Source: Acidimicrobiia bacterium
GTDB taxonomy: Bacteria > Actinomycetota > Acidimicrobiia > IMCC26256 > BP-133
Length of the DNA stretch: 5,562 nt
Assembly (NCBI GenBank): GCA_025934385.1
Contig: JAICYE010000177.1
Coordinates: 1-5,562, forward strand
Reading direction: 5' to 3'
Under the pieces are notes generated by a model, which did no database searches, was not told where the DNA came from, and saw nothing but the letters and a program-made list of their open reading frames with translations. A program made the position numbers and the translations under genes. Of the stretch, positions 1 to 5,562 are shown one piece after another. The first letter of the stretch is position 1. Each line of letters starts with the position of its first letter.

Positions 1-1830
1 ACCGCCCCCCACGTCGGCAAGGCCCGCAAGCGCACCGCCCTGGCCCGCATCGACCTGACCGACAGCCGCCGCCTGAGGACGGTCCACGAGTTCCTCGACA
101 CCACCGGCGGGTTCGACGCCGGCGCTGCCCGGGACGCCGTCGGGCGGCTGCACTCGGCCGGCGTCGGCGCCCTGTGCGTCGCCGAGGCCTTCTCCCCCGA
201 CGACACCAGCAACGAGGCCGCCGTCGCCGCCCTGGCCGCCGAGGCCGGCATCCCGGCCACGACGTCGACCGAGCTGTCCGGCCTCTACGGACTCGAGCTG
301 CGCACCCTGACCGGGGCCCTCAACGCCTCGATCCTCCCGATCGCCCTGCGGACGGCCGAGGTCGTGCAGGCCGGCGTCGCCTCCGTCGGCGTCGCCGCCC
401 CGGTCATGGTCATGCGGGGCGACGGCGGCGCCACCGACCTGGCCGGCTTCCGCCGGGCGCCGGCCCACACGCTCTACTCCGGCCCGGCGGCGTCGGTGGC
501 CGGGGCGCTACGGACGGGCGCTATCGGCGACGCCGTCATCGTCGAGGTGGGCGGGACCTCGTCGAACGTGGCTGCCATCAAGGGCGGACGGCCGGTGCTG
601 GCCTACGTGCAGGTCGGCCGGCACTCGACGGCGGTGCGGGCCCTCGACGTGCGGGTGGCCGGCGTGGCCGGCGGGTCGATGCTGCGGGTCCGGAAACGGA
701 AGGCCGGGGGGTTCGCGGGTGTCCCCCGGAGTGTCTATGGGGTCGGCCCGCGCAGCGCCCACATCGCCGGGCTGCCCTACGCCTGCTTCGGCACCGCCGC
801 CGACTACGCCGGGGCCGAGGCCGTCACGATCGCCCCGAAGGCCGGCGACCCCGACGACTACCTCGTCCTCCGGCTGGCCGACGGCCGCCACGTCGCCCTG
901 ACCAACACCTGCGCCGCCAACGCCCTCGGGATGGTGATCGAGGGCGACTACGCCGCCGGCGACCGGGCCGCGGCGCTCACCGCCTTCGAGGCGGCCGGAC
1001 GATTCCTGCGGCTGCCGGCTGAGGAGGTCGCCCGGCGGATGATCACCACCACCACCGACCTCCTCGGCGACCTCGTCACCGCCGTGGCCGAGCAGCACCA
1101 GCTGATCCATCCCAGGCTGGTGGCGGTGGGCGGCGGGGCCGGCGGCGTCGGGCGCGCCCTGGCCCGGGCGCTCGGCTACCAGGTGATCGTGCCGCCGGCC
1201 GCCGAGGTCATCTCCTCGGTGGGCGACGCCCTCTCACTGGTGCGGGTCGAGCGGGAGCGGACGTTCGCCTCGGACGAGGGCGCCGATGTCGCCTCGCTGG
1301 TGGCCGATGTCGAGGCCGAGGCGGTGGCCGCCGGGGCGGCGCCGGCCTCGCTCGACGTGCAGGTCCAGCAGATGCCGTCCAAGGGAGCGGTGCGGGTGGT
1401 GGCGACGGGGGCGGTGGCGCTGGCCTCGGGCCTCGTCCCGGGCCGGGCGCCGGTCGGGCCGGAGGAGGCCGCGGCCGCCGCCGCCGAGCGGGGATTCTCC
1501 GCCCCGGAGCCCGTCGGCTCCTACTGGTTCTCCCGCCACCCCGCCGGCGGACGGGCGCTGCTCCTCGACCGCTTCGGCGACGTCGTCCTCGACGTGAAGG
1601 GCGAGGCGACGCCGGTGCCGGCCGACGCCGCCGAGGGCGCCGCCAGGGTGAATGGACTCGTGGCCGCCCAGGTCCGCCACATGGGCCCGGTGACCATCGC
1701 CCCGACGGTGTGGCTCGTGACCGGCCACCGGCTGCGGGAGCTGAACGAGGCGGAGCAGGCCGACCTCGGCCGCCAGTTGCCCGCCGGCGACAGCGGCGCC
1801 GGCGCCATGATCATCGTCGGAAGGACCTGA
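1..1830 (+). CDS. Hydantoinase/oxoprolinase (HyuA-type) family protein, 5' partial
   Basis: Reading frame 1 is open from the first base to the TGA at 1828-1830, giving about 609 residues; the true start lies left of the window. Residues ~1-115 resemble the end of the Hydant_A_N domain, and ~120-400 the Hydantoinase_A domain of the actin/Hsp70-like ATPase fold. Visible landmarks are RGDGG (139-143) leading to TLYSGPAASV (SGP 160-162), the phosphate-binding strand VEVGGTSSN (181-189), a VGPRSAHIAG stretch, and the glycine loop AVGGGAGG (375-382) followed by VIVPP. Characterised relatives hydrolyse hydantoins or 5-oxoproline with ATP, or form carboxylase subunits; the substrate here cannot be told. 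It is a divergent member: the usual D-x-GGTSTD reads E-V-GGTSSN, and the last ~200 residues look unlike classical HyuA. No HyuB follows. Internal GTG or ATG codons (for example 364) are not the start, because homology-like sequence continues upstream. Cytosolic. Family is fairly sure, activity is not. Confidence 0.85.
   Translation, partial: TAPHVGKARKRTALARIDLTDSRRLRTVHEFLDTTGGFDAGAARDAVGRLHSAGVGALCVAEAFSPDDTSNEAAVAALAAEAGIPATTSTELSGLYGLELRTLTGALNASILPIALRTAEVVQAGVASVGVAAPVMVMRGDGGATDLAGFRRAPAHTLYSGPAASVAGALRTGAIGDAVIVEVGGTSSNVAAIKGGRPVLAYVQVGRHSTAVRALDVRVAGVAGGSMLRVRKRKAGGFAGVPRSVYGVGPRSAHIAGLPYACFGTAADYAGAEAVTIAPKAGDPDDYLVLRLADGRHVALTNTCAANALGMVIEGDYAAGDRAAALTAFEAAGRFLRLPAEEVARRMITTTTDLLGDLVTAVAEQHQLIHPRLVAVGGGAGGVGRALARALGYQVIVPPAAEVISSVGDALSLVRVERERTFASDEGADVASLVADVEAEAVAAGAAPASLDVQVQQMPSKGAVRVVATGAVALASGLVPGRAPVGPEEAAAAAAERGFSAPEPVGSYWFSRHPAGGRALLLDRFGDVVLDVKGEATPVPADAAEGAARVNGLVAAQVRHMGPVTIAPTVWLVTGHRLRELNEAEQADLGRQLPAGDSGAGAMIIVGRT
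1819..1825 (+). promoter_or_regulatory. Ribosome binding site for the small membrane protein
   Basis: GGAAGGA lies inside the last codons of the HyuA-type gene, 9 nt before the GTG at 1835. It supports that GTG as the start, and its position inside the upstream coding region fits translational coupling of the two genes. Confidence 0.6.
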
Positions 1831-1834
1831 GGCC

Positions 1835-2302
1835 GTGGCCATCTACGTCCCCCGGGCCCGGCGGCGGCGGAACCTCATCCTGGTGGCGGTGGCCGCAGCG
1901 GTCGCCGGCCTCGCCCTCGGCGCCGTGTTCGGTCGGGCGTCGGCCCCGACCGTCGACGGCCGGGGGCGGTCGGGGCGCAACCAGGCCCGGGACGTCGCCG
2001 CCCAGCTCCGGGTCGTGTCCCTCCACGCCGAGAATCAGGCGGCGTCGGTGGCCGCCGGGGGCGACGCCGGCGCCGACCTGGCCCTCGGCCGCACCGAGAC
2101 GGACCTCCGCCGGCTCTTCAGGCGGGCCCCCTGGGTGCCCACGAAGGCCGCCAGCGATCTCCTGGCCGACACCGTCGCCCTCCGGACCGAGGCCCGCGGC
2201 GAGGCCGGAACCCCGGCCTTCGGGCAGAAGGTGGACGCCCTGGCCGGCCGCATCGAGGCGACGTTCGGAGCGGCGGCGTCCGCCTCGACCGGGTCCGGCT
2301 GA
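1835..2302 (+). CDS. Small single-pass membrane protein of unknown function
   Basis: A 155-residue protein starting at GTG 1835, only 4 nt after the upstream stop and behind GGAAGGA with 9 nt spacing; this looks like the second gene of an operon. The N-terminus carries a basic patch (R7, R9-R12), then one hydrophobic segment at ~14-33 (LILVAVAAAVAGLALGAVF), then a polar Arg/Gly linker (~34-48). The positive-inside rule predicts a cytoplasmic N-terminus and an external C-terminal part. That part (~49-145) is rich in Ala, Leu, Arg and Glu and probably helical, with no catalytic motif I recognise. No Ala-x-Ala site follows the hydrophobic stretch closely, so an uncleaved anchor is more likely than a signal peptide. 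I do not recognise the family. Its link with the HyuA-type gene rests on position only. Reality of the gene is supported by spacing, RBS and G/C-rich codon thirds. Confidence 0.75.
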   Translation: MAIYVPRARRRRNLILVAVAAAVAGLALGAVFGRASAPTVDGRGRSGRNQARDVAAQLRVVSLHAENQAASVAAGGDAGADLALGRTETDLRRLFRRAPWVPTKAASDLLADTVALRTEARGEAGTPAFGQKVDALAGRIEATFGAAASASTGSG

Positions 2303-2329
2303 ACCGAGGCGTCACCCGTCCGCATCAGG

Positions 2330-2380
2330 GCATTCAGCTGGATGCAACTACATCATCAGTCGCATTTGCCACAATAGGTG
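2330..2380 (+). promoter_or_regulatory. A/T-rich spacer with imperfect dyad, probable promoter region of the NHL gene
   Basis: The 131-nt spacer 2303-2433 contains a stretch (2331-2380) at about 46% G+C, far below its surroundings. At 2330-2345, GCATTCAGCTGGATGC is a 16-bp dyad centred on CAGCTG with a single mismatched position pair. Downstream, CACAAT (2370-2375) could be a -10 element, but I see no convincing -35 hexamer 16-18 nt upstream. The composition and dyad are seen; promoter or operator function is inferred. Confidence 0.35.
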
Positions 2381-2420
2381 CCCTACGGAGCGGCGGAAGG
2401 CCCGCCCGGCCCCCGGCCCC

Positions 2421-2426
2421 AAGGAG
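2421..2426 (+). promoter_or_regulatory. Ribosome binding site of the NHL-repeat gene
   Basis: AAGGAG is followed by 7 nt and then ATG 2434. This is a near-ideal Shine-Dalgarno placement and fixes the start of the NHL-repeat protein. Confidence 0.75.
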
Positions 2427-2433
2427 ACGACTG

Positions 2434-4095
2434 ATGTTGGATGACCAGCAGACGCGGCGGCGGAGGCTGTCACGGGCACGCGTGTTGACGATCGGCGCCC
2501 TGTCGGCCCTGACGGCCGCCGGCACCGGCCTCGGCTTCGTCGCCCGGGCAAACCCCGGCGACCCCCCCGGCACGATCCGCACGATCGCCGGCGTCACGAC
2601 GAACTACCGCCAGGGCGGCTTCTCCGGCGACGGTGGCAAGGCCAGCGACGCCCAGCTCTACAACCCCCGGGCGGTGGCCTTCGGCCACGACGGCGACGTG
2701 TTCATCGCCGACGCCCTCAACCACCGGATCCGCAAGATCGACAAGAACGGCGTCATCACGACGATCGCCGGCAACCCGACCGGCAGCAACAACAACGGCA
2801 GCCCGGCGGGCGCCTTCGGCGGCGACGGCGGCCCGGCCACGCAGGCCCAGCTCAACCAGCCCCACGGCGTCGCCGTGGATTCCAAGGGCAACGTCTACGT
2901 CGCCGACAGCCTCAACAACCGGATCCGCAAGATCGACGCCGCCAGCGGCGTCATCACCACGATCGCCGGCAGCGAGGAGAAGCACGGCCGGCCCGACGGC
3001 CCGGCCGACAAGGCGATCCTCAAGTTCCCGAAGTCGATGTTCATGACGCCCGACGACGTCCTCTACATCTGCAACAGCGGCGGGAACATGATCCTGAGGA
3101 TGGACCTGAAGGCCAATCCCCTGACGATCCAGCGGGTGGCCGGCAACCTCTACGCCAAGCGCTACGGCGGCGACGGCGGGTTCGCCACCGACGCCCAGCT
3201 CAACACGCCGGAGGGCGTGTGGGCCATGCCCGACGGCACGGTCTACCTGTCGGACAGCGAGAACAACCTCGTCCGCAAGGTCGGGGCCGACGGCAAGATC
3301 GCCACGATCGCCGGCGACGTCGAGGCGGCCAAGAAGGCGGCCGAGACCAACCAGTACCCGATCCCGACCGACTCCGCCGGTGACGGCGGGCCGGCCACCG
3401 CCGCCCACCTGAACGGGCCCCGGGGCATCGCCGCCGACGACGCCGGCAACATCTACGTGGCCGAGGAGGGCGGGGCCCGCATCCGCCGGATCGGCAAGGA
3501 CGGCATCATCACCACGATCGCCGGCAATGGCCAGCCCACGGCGGACGGGCACAACCCCCGGGTGGCCGGCGACCCCGGCCCGGCCCCGGCGCTGGAGGCG
3601 CAGTTCAACACGATCCACGACCTGAACCTCGACAAGGACGGGAACCTCTGGATCGCCGACAGCAAGAACAACCGCGTGCGGGTGGTGTTCGACCCGGCCC
3701 AGGCCCCGGCCGGGAACCCCGGGCCGGGAGCGCAGAGCCCGCCGCCGCAGAGCCCGCCGGCCCAGAACCCGCCCCCGCAGAACCCCCCGGCCCAGAACCC
3801 GCCGCCGCAGAACCAGCCGCCGCAGAACCAGCCGCCGAGCGGCCAGGACCCGCAGGGCCCGCAGGGCAAGCCCGGCCCCGACAAGACGCAGCCGTCCACG
3901 ACGACCACGACGGCCGCCCCCACCACGACGACCACGGCCCCGGCCAAGGGCGGGTCGGCGACCACCACCACAACGGCCGCCGGCAAGGACGGCTCGGCCA
4001 CGACCACGACGACGGCCAAGGCCGACGCATCCACGACGACCACGACGGCCGCCGGCAAGGGCGGATCGACCACCACGACGACCGCGAAGAAGTAG
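2434..4095 (+). CDS. Secreted NHL-repeat beta-propeller protein with Pro/Gln- and Thr-rich tail
   Basis: A 553-residue protein with ATG 2434 behind AAGGAG. Residues 1-39 form an Arg-rich N-region and a hydrophobic core (VLTIGALSALTAAGTGLGFV) ending in ARA before N40, a likely export signal; Sec or Tat cannot be settled. Residues ~47-419 hold six NHL-type repeats, marked by (T)IAG or VAG at 51, 111, 178, 236, 292 and 362, and by endings such as NxxxRKID. Four blades carry GDGG (65, 130, 246, 317); blade 3 and blade 6 replace it with GRPDGPADKA and GDPGPAPALEA. Six blades suggest a closed propeller. From ~428 come PPQN/PPAQN repeats, then six Thr5 blocks (489-550) separated by Ala/Gly/Lys linkers, ending in AKK without LPXTG or a membrane anchor. 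NHL propellers usually bind proteins, sugars or nucleic acid, and some are enzymes; no active site can be assigned here. The tail probably spans or associates with the cell wall and may be O-glycosylated (inference). Confidence 0.9.
   Translation: MLDDQQTRRRRLSRARVLTIGALSALTAAGTGLGFVARANPGDPPGTIRTIAGVTTNYRQGGFSGDGGKASDAQLYNPRAVAFGHDGDVFIADALNHRIRKIDKNGVITTIAGNPTGSNNNGSPAGAFGGDGGPATQAQLNQPHGVAVDSKGNVYVADSLNNRIRKIDAASGVITTIAGSEEKHGRPDGPADKAILKFPKSMFMTPDDVLYICNSGGNMILRMDLKANPLTIQRVAGNLYAKRYGGDGGFATDAQLNTPEGVWAMPDGTVYLSDSENNLVRKVGADGKIATIAGDVEAAKKAAETNQYPIPTDSAGDGGPATAAHLNGPRGIAADDAGNIYVAEEGGARIRRIGKDGIITTIAGNGQPTADGHNPRVAGDPGPAPALEAQFNTIHDLNLDKDGNLWIADSKNNRVRVVFDPAQAPAGNPGPGAQSPPPQSPPAQNPPPQNPPAQNPPPQNQPPQNQPPSGQDPQGPQGKPGPDKTQPSTTTTTAAPTTTTTAPAKGGSATTTTTAAGKDGSATTTTTAKADASTTTTTAAGKGGSTTTTTAKK
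3715..3843 (+). repeat. Pro/Gln/Asn coding repeats (PPQN / PPAQN)
   Basis: Within the NHL gene, residues ~428-470 consist of repeated five- to ten-residue units such as PPAQNPPPQN, encoded by near-identical CCGCCGCAGAACC-like units. It is a low-complexity linker between the propeller and the Thr tail, and probably extended and flexible. Confidence 0.75.
3898..4083 (+). repeat. Six Thr5 blocks in the NHL protein tail
   Basis: Runs of exactly five threonines occur at residues 489-493, 497-501, 510-514, 523-527, 534-538 and 546-550, with linkers such as AAGKDGSA and AAGKGGS. The codons mix ACC, ACG and one ACA, so the runs are not a pure microsatellite. Such Thr tails are common in exported proteins of Acidimicrobiia (from memory), and the regular five-residue length suggests selection or unit-wise duplication. 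Confidence 0.8.
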
Positions 4096-4105
4096 GTCTC
4101 CGACC

Positions 4106-4175
4106 TCCGGATCAGCGCTTCGCTCCGGACCGGCGTTCATCTGCGACGAACGTGTGTTGCCGATGAACGCCGGTC
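4106..4175 (+). terminator. Hairpin terminator region between convergent genes
   Basis: A perfect 14-bp inverted repeat pairs 4128-4141 with 4162-4175 (GACCGGCGTTCATC and its complement). On the + strand transcript it extends past one T/C mismatch through six more pairs (two G-U) to a 6-nt loop at 4149-4154. A second, bulged hairpin (TCCGG 4106-4110 and AGCG 4114-4117 with CGCT 4121-4124 and CCGGA 4125-4129) overlaps it at 4128-4129, so the two would compete. The site lies 11-80 nt after the NHL stop and 33 nt beyond the stop of the minus-strand gene. There is no U tract, as is usual in very G/C-rich actinomycetes. Structure is seen, termination is inferred. Confidence 0.6.
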
Positions 4176-4207
4176 GGCGCGACGGCGGTCGCCGGTGTCG
4201 CCGCTCG

Positions 4208-4954
4208 TCACCGGCCGGGGGTGCGCCAGCCCGGCGGCGGGTGGAAGGCGGTGGCCGGCGCCAGATCGGGGGGCAGCGTATGGCCGGCCGGGAGTTCCCG
4301 CCCGGTCGCCAGCAGGGCCGGCAGGAGATGCGTGTGCGGCCCGTCCGGTGACGTCCCCTGGTCGGGCGGGATCGGGTTCCACACCTCGATCCGGCCGAGC
4401 GCCGTGACCACGACCCGGTGGGGTGAGGCGGCCACGATGCCGGGCCCGACCGTCTCGATCGCCGCCCGCCAGGTCGCTCCCTCGGCCGCCCGGAGCCGGG
4501 CGACGAGGGCGGCGTCGCCCGTCCGGATGCAGAACGCCGCCGCCGGGTGGCCCACCGCCAGGTCGACGAGGATGTCGCCGCCGTCCTCCGGACGGAGGGC
4601 CGCCCGGTCGGGGCCGAGGATGGTGACCCCGGCCGGCGGGGCGGGGAGCGACGGCCGGGGGACGCCGAGGTAGACGGTGCCCGGCCCGTCGCGCCGGTGC
4701 GGGTCGGCGGCGGCGAAGGCCCGGGTCGCATCGGTGACCGCCAGGCGGAGGCCGCCGCCAGCGGTCAGCGCCTCGACCGTGCGGCCGTGGCGGTGCACGT
4801 CGGCCCGGCCACCGGATGCGATGAATTCCGCCAGCGCCCCCTGCACGCCCATGGACCAGCCGCCGACGGCTCCGACCAGCGTGCCGTGGGCCAGATCAAC
4901 GATCCCGTCCGGGCTCAGGTCGAGGCGCTGCAGGGCGAGGGCAGGGGGCGACAC
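4208..4954 (-). CDS. Conserved protein of unknown function (possibly DUF6925-like)
   Basis: A minus-strand gene with TGA at 4210-4208, 248 residues if started at GTG 4954. Landmarks are [14 protein letters not shown] (31-44), a middle part with [20 protein letters not shown], and a strongly patterned C-terminus: [19 protein letters not shown] (186-204) running into GPHTHLLP (205-212) and ending [10 protein letters not shown]. From memory this pattern resembles an uncharacterised family, DUF6925, but that needs a search. No signal peptide or membrane segment is seen, so it is probably cytosolic. The open frame continues to GTG 5041 (277 residues), but those 29 extra codons use TTG, CGA, AGG, CCA, GAA and TCA, unlike the rest, and have no RBS. 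For 4954 the only candidate is GGAGG at 4974-4970, 15 nt away, so the start is uncertain. Histidines 207 and 209 could bind metal, but this is only a guess. It is convergent with the NHL gene and divergent from the GYW-repeat gene. Confidence 0.75.
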   Translation of the reverse strand: MSPPALALQRLDLSPDGIVDLAHGTLVGAVGGWSMGVQGALAEFIASGGRADVHRHGRTVEALTAGGGLRLAVTDATRAFAAADPHRRDGPGTVYLGVPRPSLPAPPAGVTILGPDRAALRPEDGGDILVDLAVGHPAAAFCIRTGDAALVARLRAAEGATWRAAIETVGPGIVAASPHRVVVTALGRIEVWNPIPPDQGTSPDGPHTHLLPALLATGRELPAGHTLPPDLAPATAFHPPPGWRTPGR

Positions 4955-4987
4955 TGACGCCCATTCTGGCCTCCGGCAGATTCGCGG

Positions 4988-5002
4988 CACTCGCACCGAG
5001 TG
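4988..5002. repeat. Short inverted repeat upstream of the minus-strand gene
   Basis: CACTCG, loop CAC, CGAGTG: perfect 6-bp arms 34 nt upstream of the preferred GTG 4954. It may be a small operator or a hairpin in the 5' leader of the minus-strand transcript. It could also be chance in G/C-rich DNA. Confidence 0.35.
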
Positions 5003-5039
5003 GCAGGACAAGCCCGGGCGCGGGCCGTACTTCGATGCC

Positions 5040-5062
5040 ACCGGTTCGTCATGAACCGGTTC
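5040..5062. promoter_or_regulatory. Palindromic site in the divergent spacer, possible operator
   Basis: ACCGGTTC (5040-5047), GTCAT, GAACCGGT (5053-5060) forms a perfect inverted repeat with 8-bp arms. The right arm is part of a perfect 10-bp palindrome GAACCGGTTC (5053-5062), so ACCGGTTC also occurs as a direct repeat 15 nt apart (5040 and 5055). It sits 23 nt before ATG 5086 and 85 nt before GTG 4954, a place suited to a dimeric regulator acting on one or both divergent genes. No U tract follows, so a terminator is less likely. No known regulator consensus was recognised; function is inferred. Confidence 0.5.
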
Positions 5063-5076
5063 CCCCCATGCGTATC

Positions 5077-5080
5077 GGAG
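5077..5080 (+). promoter_or_regulatory. Ribosome binding site deciding the start of the GYW-repeat gene
   Basis: GGAG lies 5 nt before ATG 5086. The in-frame ATG at 5068 has only a C-rich run upstream, so 5086 is preferred. It also gives a more typical signal peptide start. Confidence 0.55.
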
Positions 5081-5085
5081 TTTCG

Positions 5086-5562
5086 ATGTCCTTGCCTTCG
5101 CCCCGGTTGTCCGGCCGCGGCCGTGGCCGGCTGGCCGCCGTGGCCGCGGTCTTCGTCGCCGCCCTCCTGCCCCTGGTCGGTCCCGTCGGGCCGGCGCCGG
5201 CGCTGGCGGCCGGGCGATCGGCGGACGCCGCCGGCGGCGCCACCCCGGCCGGGTACTGGATGGCGGCGTCGGACGGCGGCGTGTTCGCCCAGGGCCGCGC
5301 CCGCTTCCTCGGCTCCACCGGCGGGATCCACCTCAACCAGCCGATCACCGGCATGGCCGCCACGCCGACCGGCGACGGCTACTGGCTCGTCGCCTCCGAC
5401 GGCGGCATCTTCGCCTTCGGCGACGCCCGGTTCTTCGGCTCCACCGGCTCCCTCACCCTCAACCGGCCGATCACCGGCATGGCCGCCACGCCGACCGGCG
5501 ACGGCTACTGGCTCGTCGCCTCCGACGGCGGCATCTTCGCCTTCGGCGACGCCCGGTTCTTC
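5086..5562 (+). CDS. Secreted GYW-repeat protein ([17 protein letters not shown] repeats), 3' partial
   Basis: Open from ATG 5086 to the right edge (159 codons, no stop). A signal peptide is clear: Arg-rich N-region (R7, R11, R13, R15), hydrophobic core [16 protein letters not shown] (16-31) and an ALA site ending near residue 41. After a short Ala/Gly linker come 42-residue repeats starting at G56, G98 and G140, of the form [42 protein letters not shown]. The first copy is diverged ([30 protein letters not shown]); the next two are identical as far as visible. Such repeats are frequent in exported proteins of Acidimicrobiia (from memory) and look like short beta-strand units, perhaps a propeller or solenoid. 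Whether a catalytic domain follows beyond the edge is unknown. An alternative in-frame start at ATG 5068 would add MRIGVS. The role is unknown; a surface or extracellular location is likely. Confidence 0.88.
   Translation, partial: MSLPSPRLSGRGRGRLAAVAAVFVAALLPLVGPVGPAPALAAGRSADAAGGATPAGYWMAASDGGVFAQGRARFLGSTGGIHLNQPITGMAATPTGDGYWLVASDGGIFAFGDARFFGSTGSLTLNRPITGMAATPTGDGYWLVASDGGIFAFGDARFF
5341..5562 (+). repeat. 126-bp tandem coding repeats, edge-truncated
   Basis: Bases 5341-5436 recur without a single difference at 5467-5562, a period of 126 bp (42 codons). The window stops inside the second copy, so copy number is unknown. A diverged earlier unit precedes them from 5251. Identity at silent positions points to recent duplication or gene conversion, not only protein-level constraint. 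Confidence 0.9.

Noticed and set aside
174..1022. A 282-codon plus-strand frame inside the HyuA-type gene.
   Set aside because: Composition is almost entirely Arg, Gly, Pro and Ala, whereas frame 1 carries recognisable Hydantoinase_A motifs.
3898..4083. Thr codon runs as a phase-variable microsatellite.
   Set aside because: Codons are mixed ACC/ACG/ACA with interruptions, and slippage in units of three would not switch the frame.
2470..4731. A 753-codon open frame on the minus strand, antisense to the NHL gene and running into the minus-strand gene.
   Set aside because: Its product is Arg/Gly/Val-rich low-complexity sequence without domains, and it overlaps two better-supported genes. Long antisense frames are expected in DNA with this third-position G+C bias.
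5051..5053. ATG inside the palindrome as a start for the GYW-repeat gene.
   Set aside because: It is out of frame with the signal peptide and repeats and has no RBS.
5053..5062. GAACCGGTTC considered as an actinobacterial LexA/SOS box.
   Set aside because: The known form is GAAC-N4-GTTC; here the half-sites are separated by only two bases, and neither neighbour is a repair gene.
4915..5363. Minus-strand frames opposite the start of the GYW-repeat gene.
   Set aside because: They oppose a clear signal peptide and repeats, have no RBS or recognisable domains, and arise from the same G+C bias.
5341..5562. Direct repeats considered as a CRISPR array.
   Set aside because: The unit is 126 bp, contiguous, in frame and coding, with no spacers.

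Overview
The window is about 75% G+C, with strong G/C preference at third codon positions and GTG as well as ATG starts. Two traits point to an actinomycete of the class Acidimicrobiia: a secreted protein with a tail of Thr5 blocks, and another built from repeats reading [20 protein letters not shown]. This assignment is inferred from protein style; no rRNA or other marker gene is present.

Layout, left to right. (1) 1-1830, + strand: the C-terminal ~609 codons of a hydantoinase A/5-oxoprolinase-type protein, cut by the left edge. (2) 1835-2302, +: a small single-pass membrane protein starting 4 nt after that stop, so probably co-transcribed and translationally coupled. (3) 2303-2433: a spacer with a locally A/T-rich stretch and an imperfect dyad, the likely promoter region of the next gene. 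(4) 2434-4095, +: a secreted six-bladed NHL-type beta-propeller with a Pro/Gln and Thr5 low-complexity tail. (5) 4096-4207: a convergent spacer with a strong hairpin (14 bp perfect, extendable to 21 positions). (6) 4208-4954, - strand: a conserved-looking cytosolic protein of unknown function (possibly DUF6925-like) ending in a GPHTHLLP motif. (7) 4955-5085: a divergent spacer with a perfect inverted repeat and a nested 10-bp palindrome. (8) 5086-5562, +, cut by the right edge: a secreted protein with a signal peptide and 42-residue tandem repeats, the last two identical over every base visible.

The genes do not form one recognisable pathway. The first two look like an operon. The NHL protein and the GYW-repeat protein are independent exported repeat proteins on either side of an unrelated minus-strand gene. 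No mobile element, CRISPR array, tRNA or rRNA was seen. The points most worth a second look are the nearly unmutated 126-bp DNA repeats, the palindromic site in the divergent spacer, the hairpin between the convergent genes, and the divergent HyuA-like protein with no HyuB partner directly after it.
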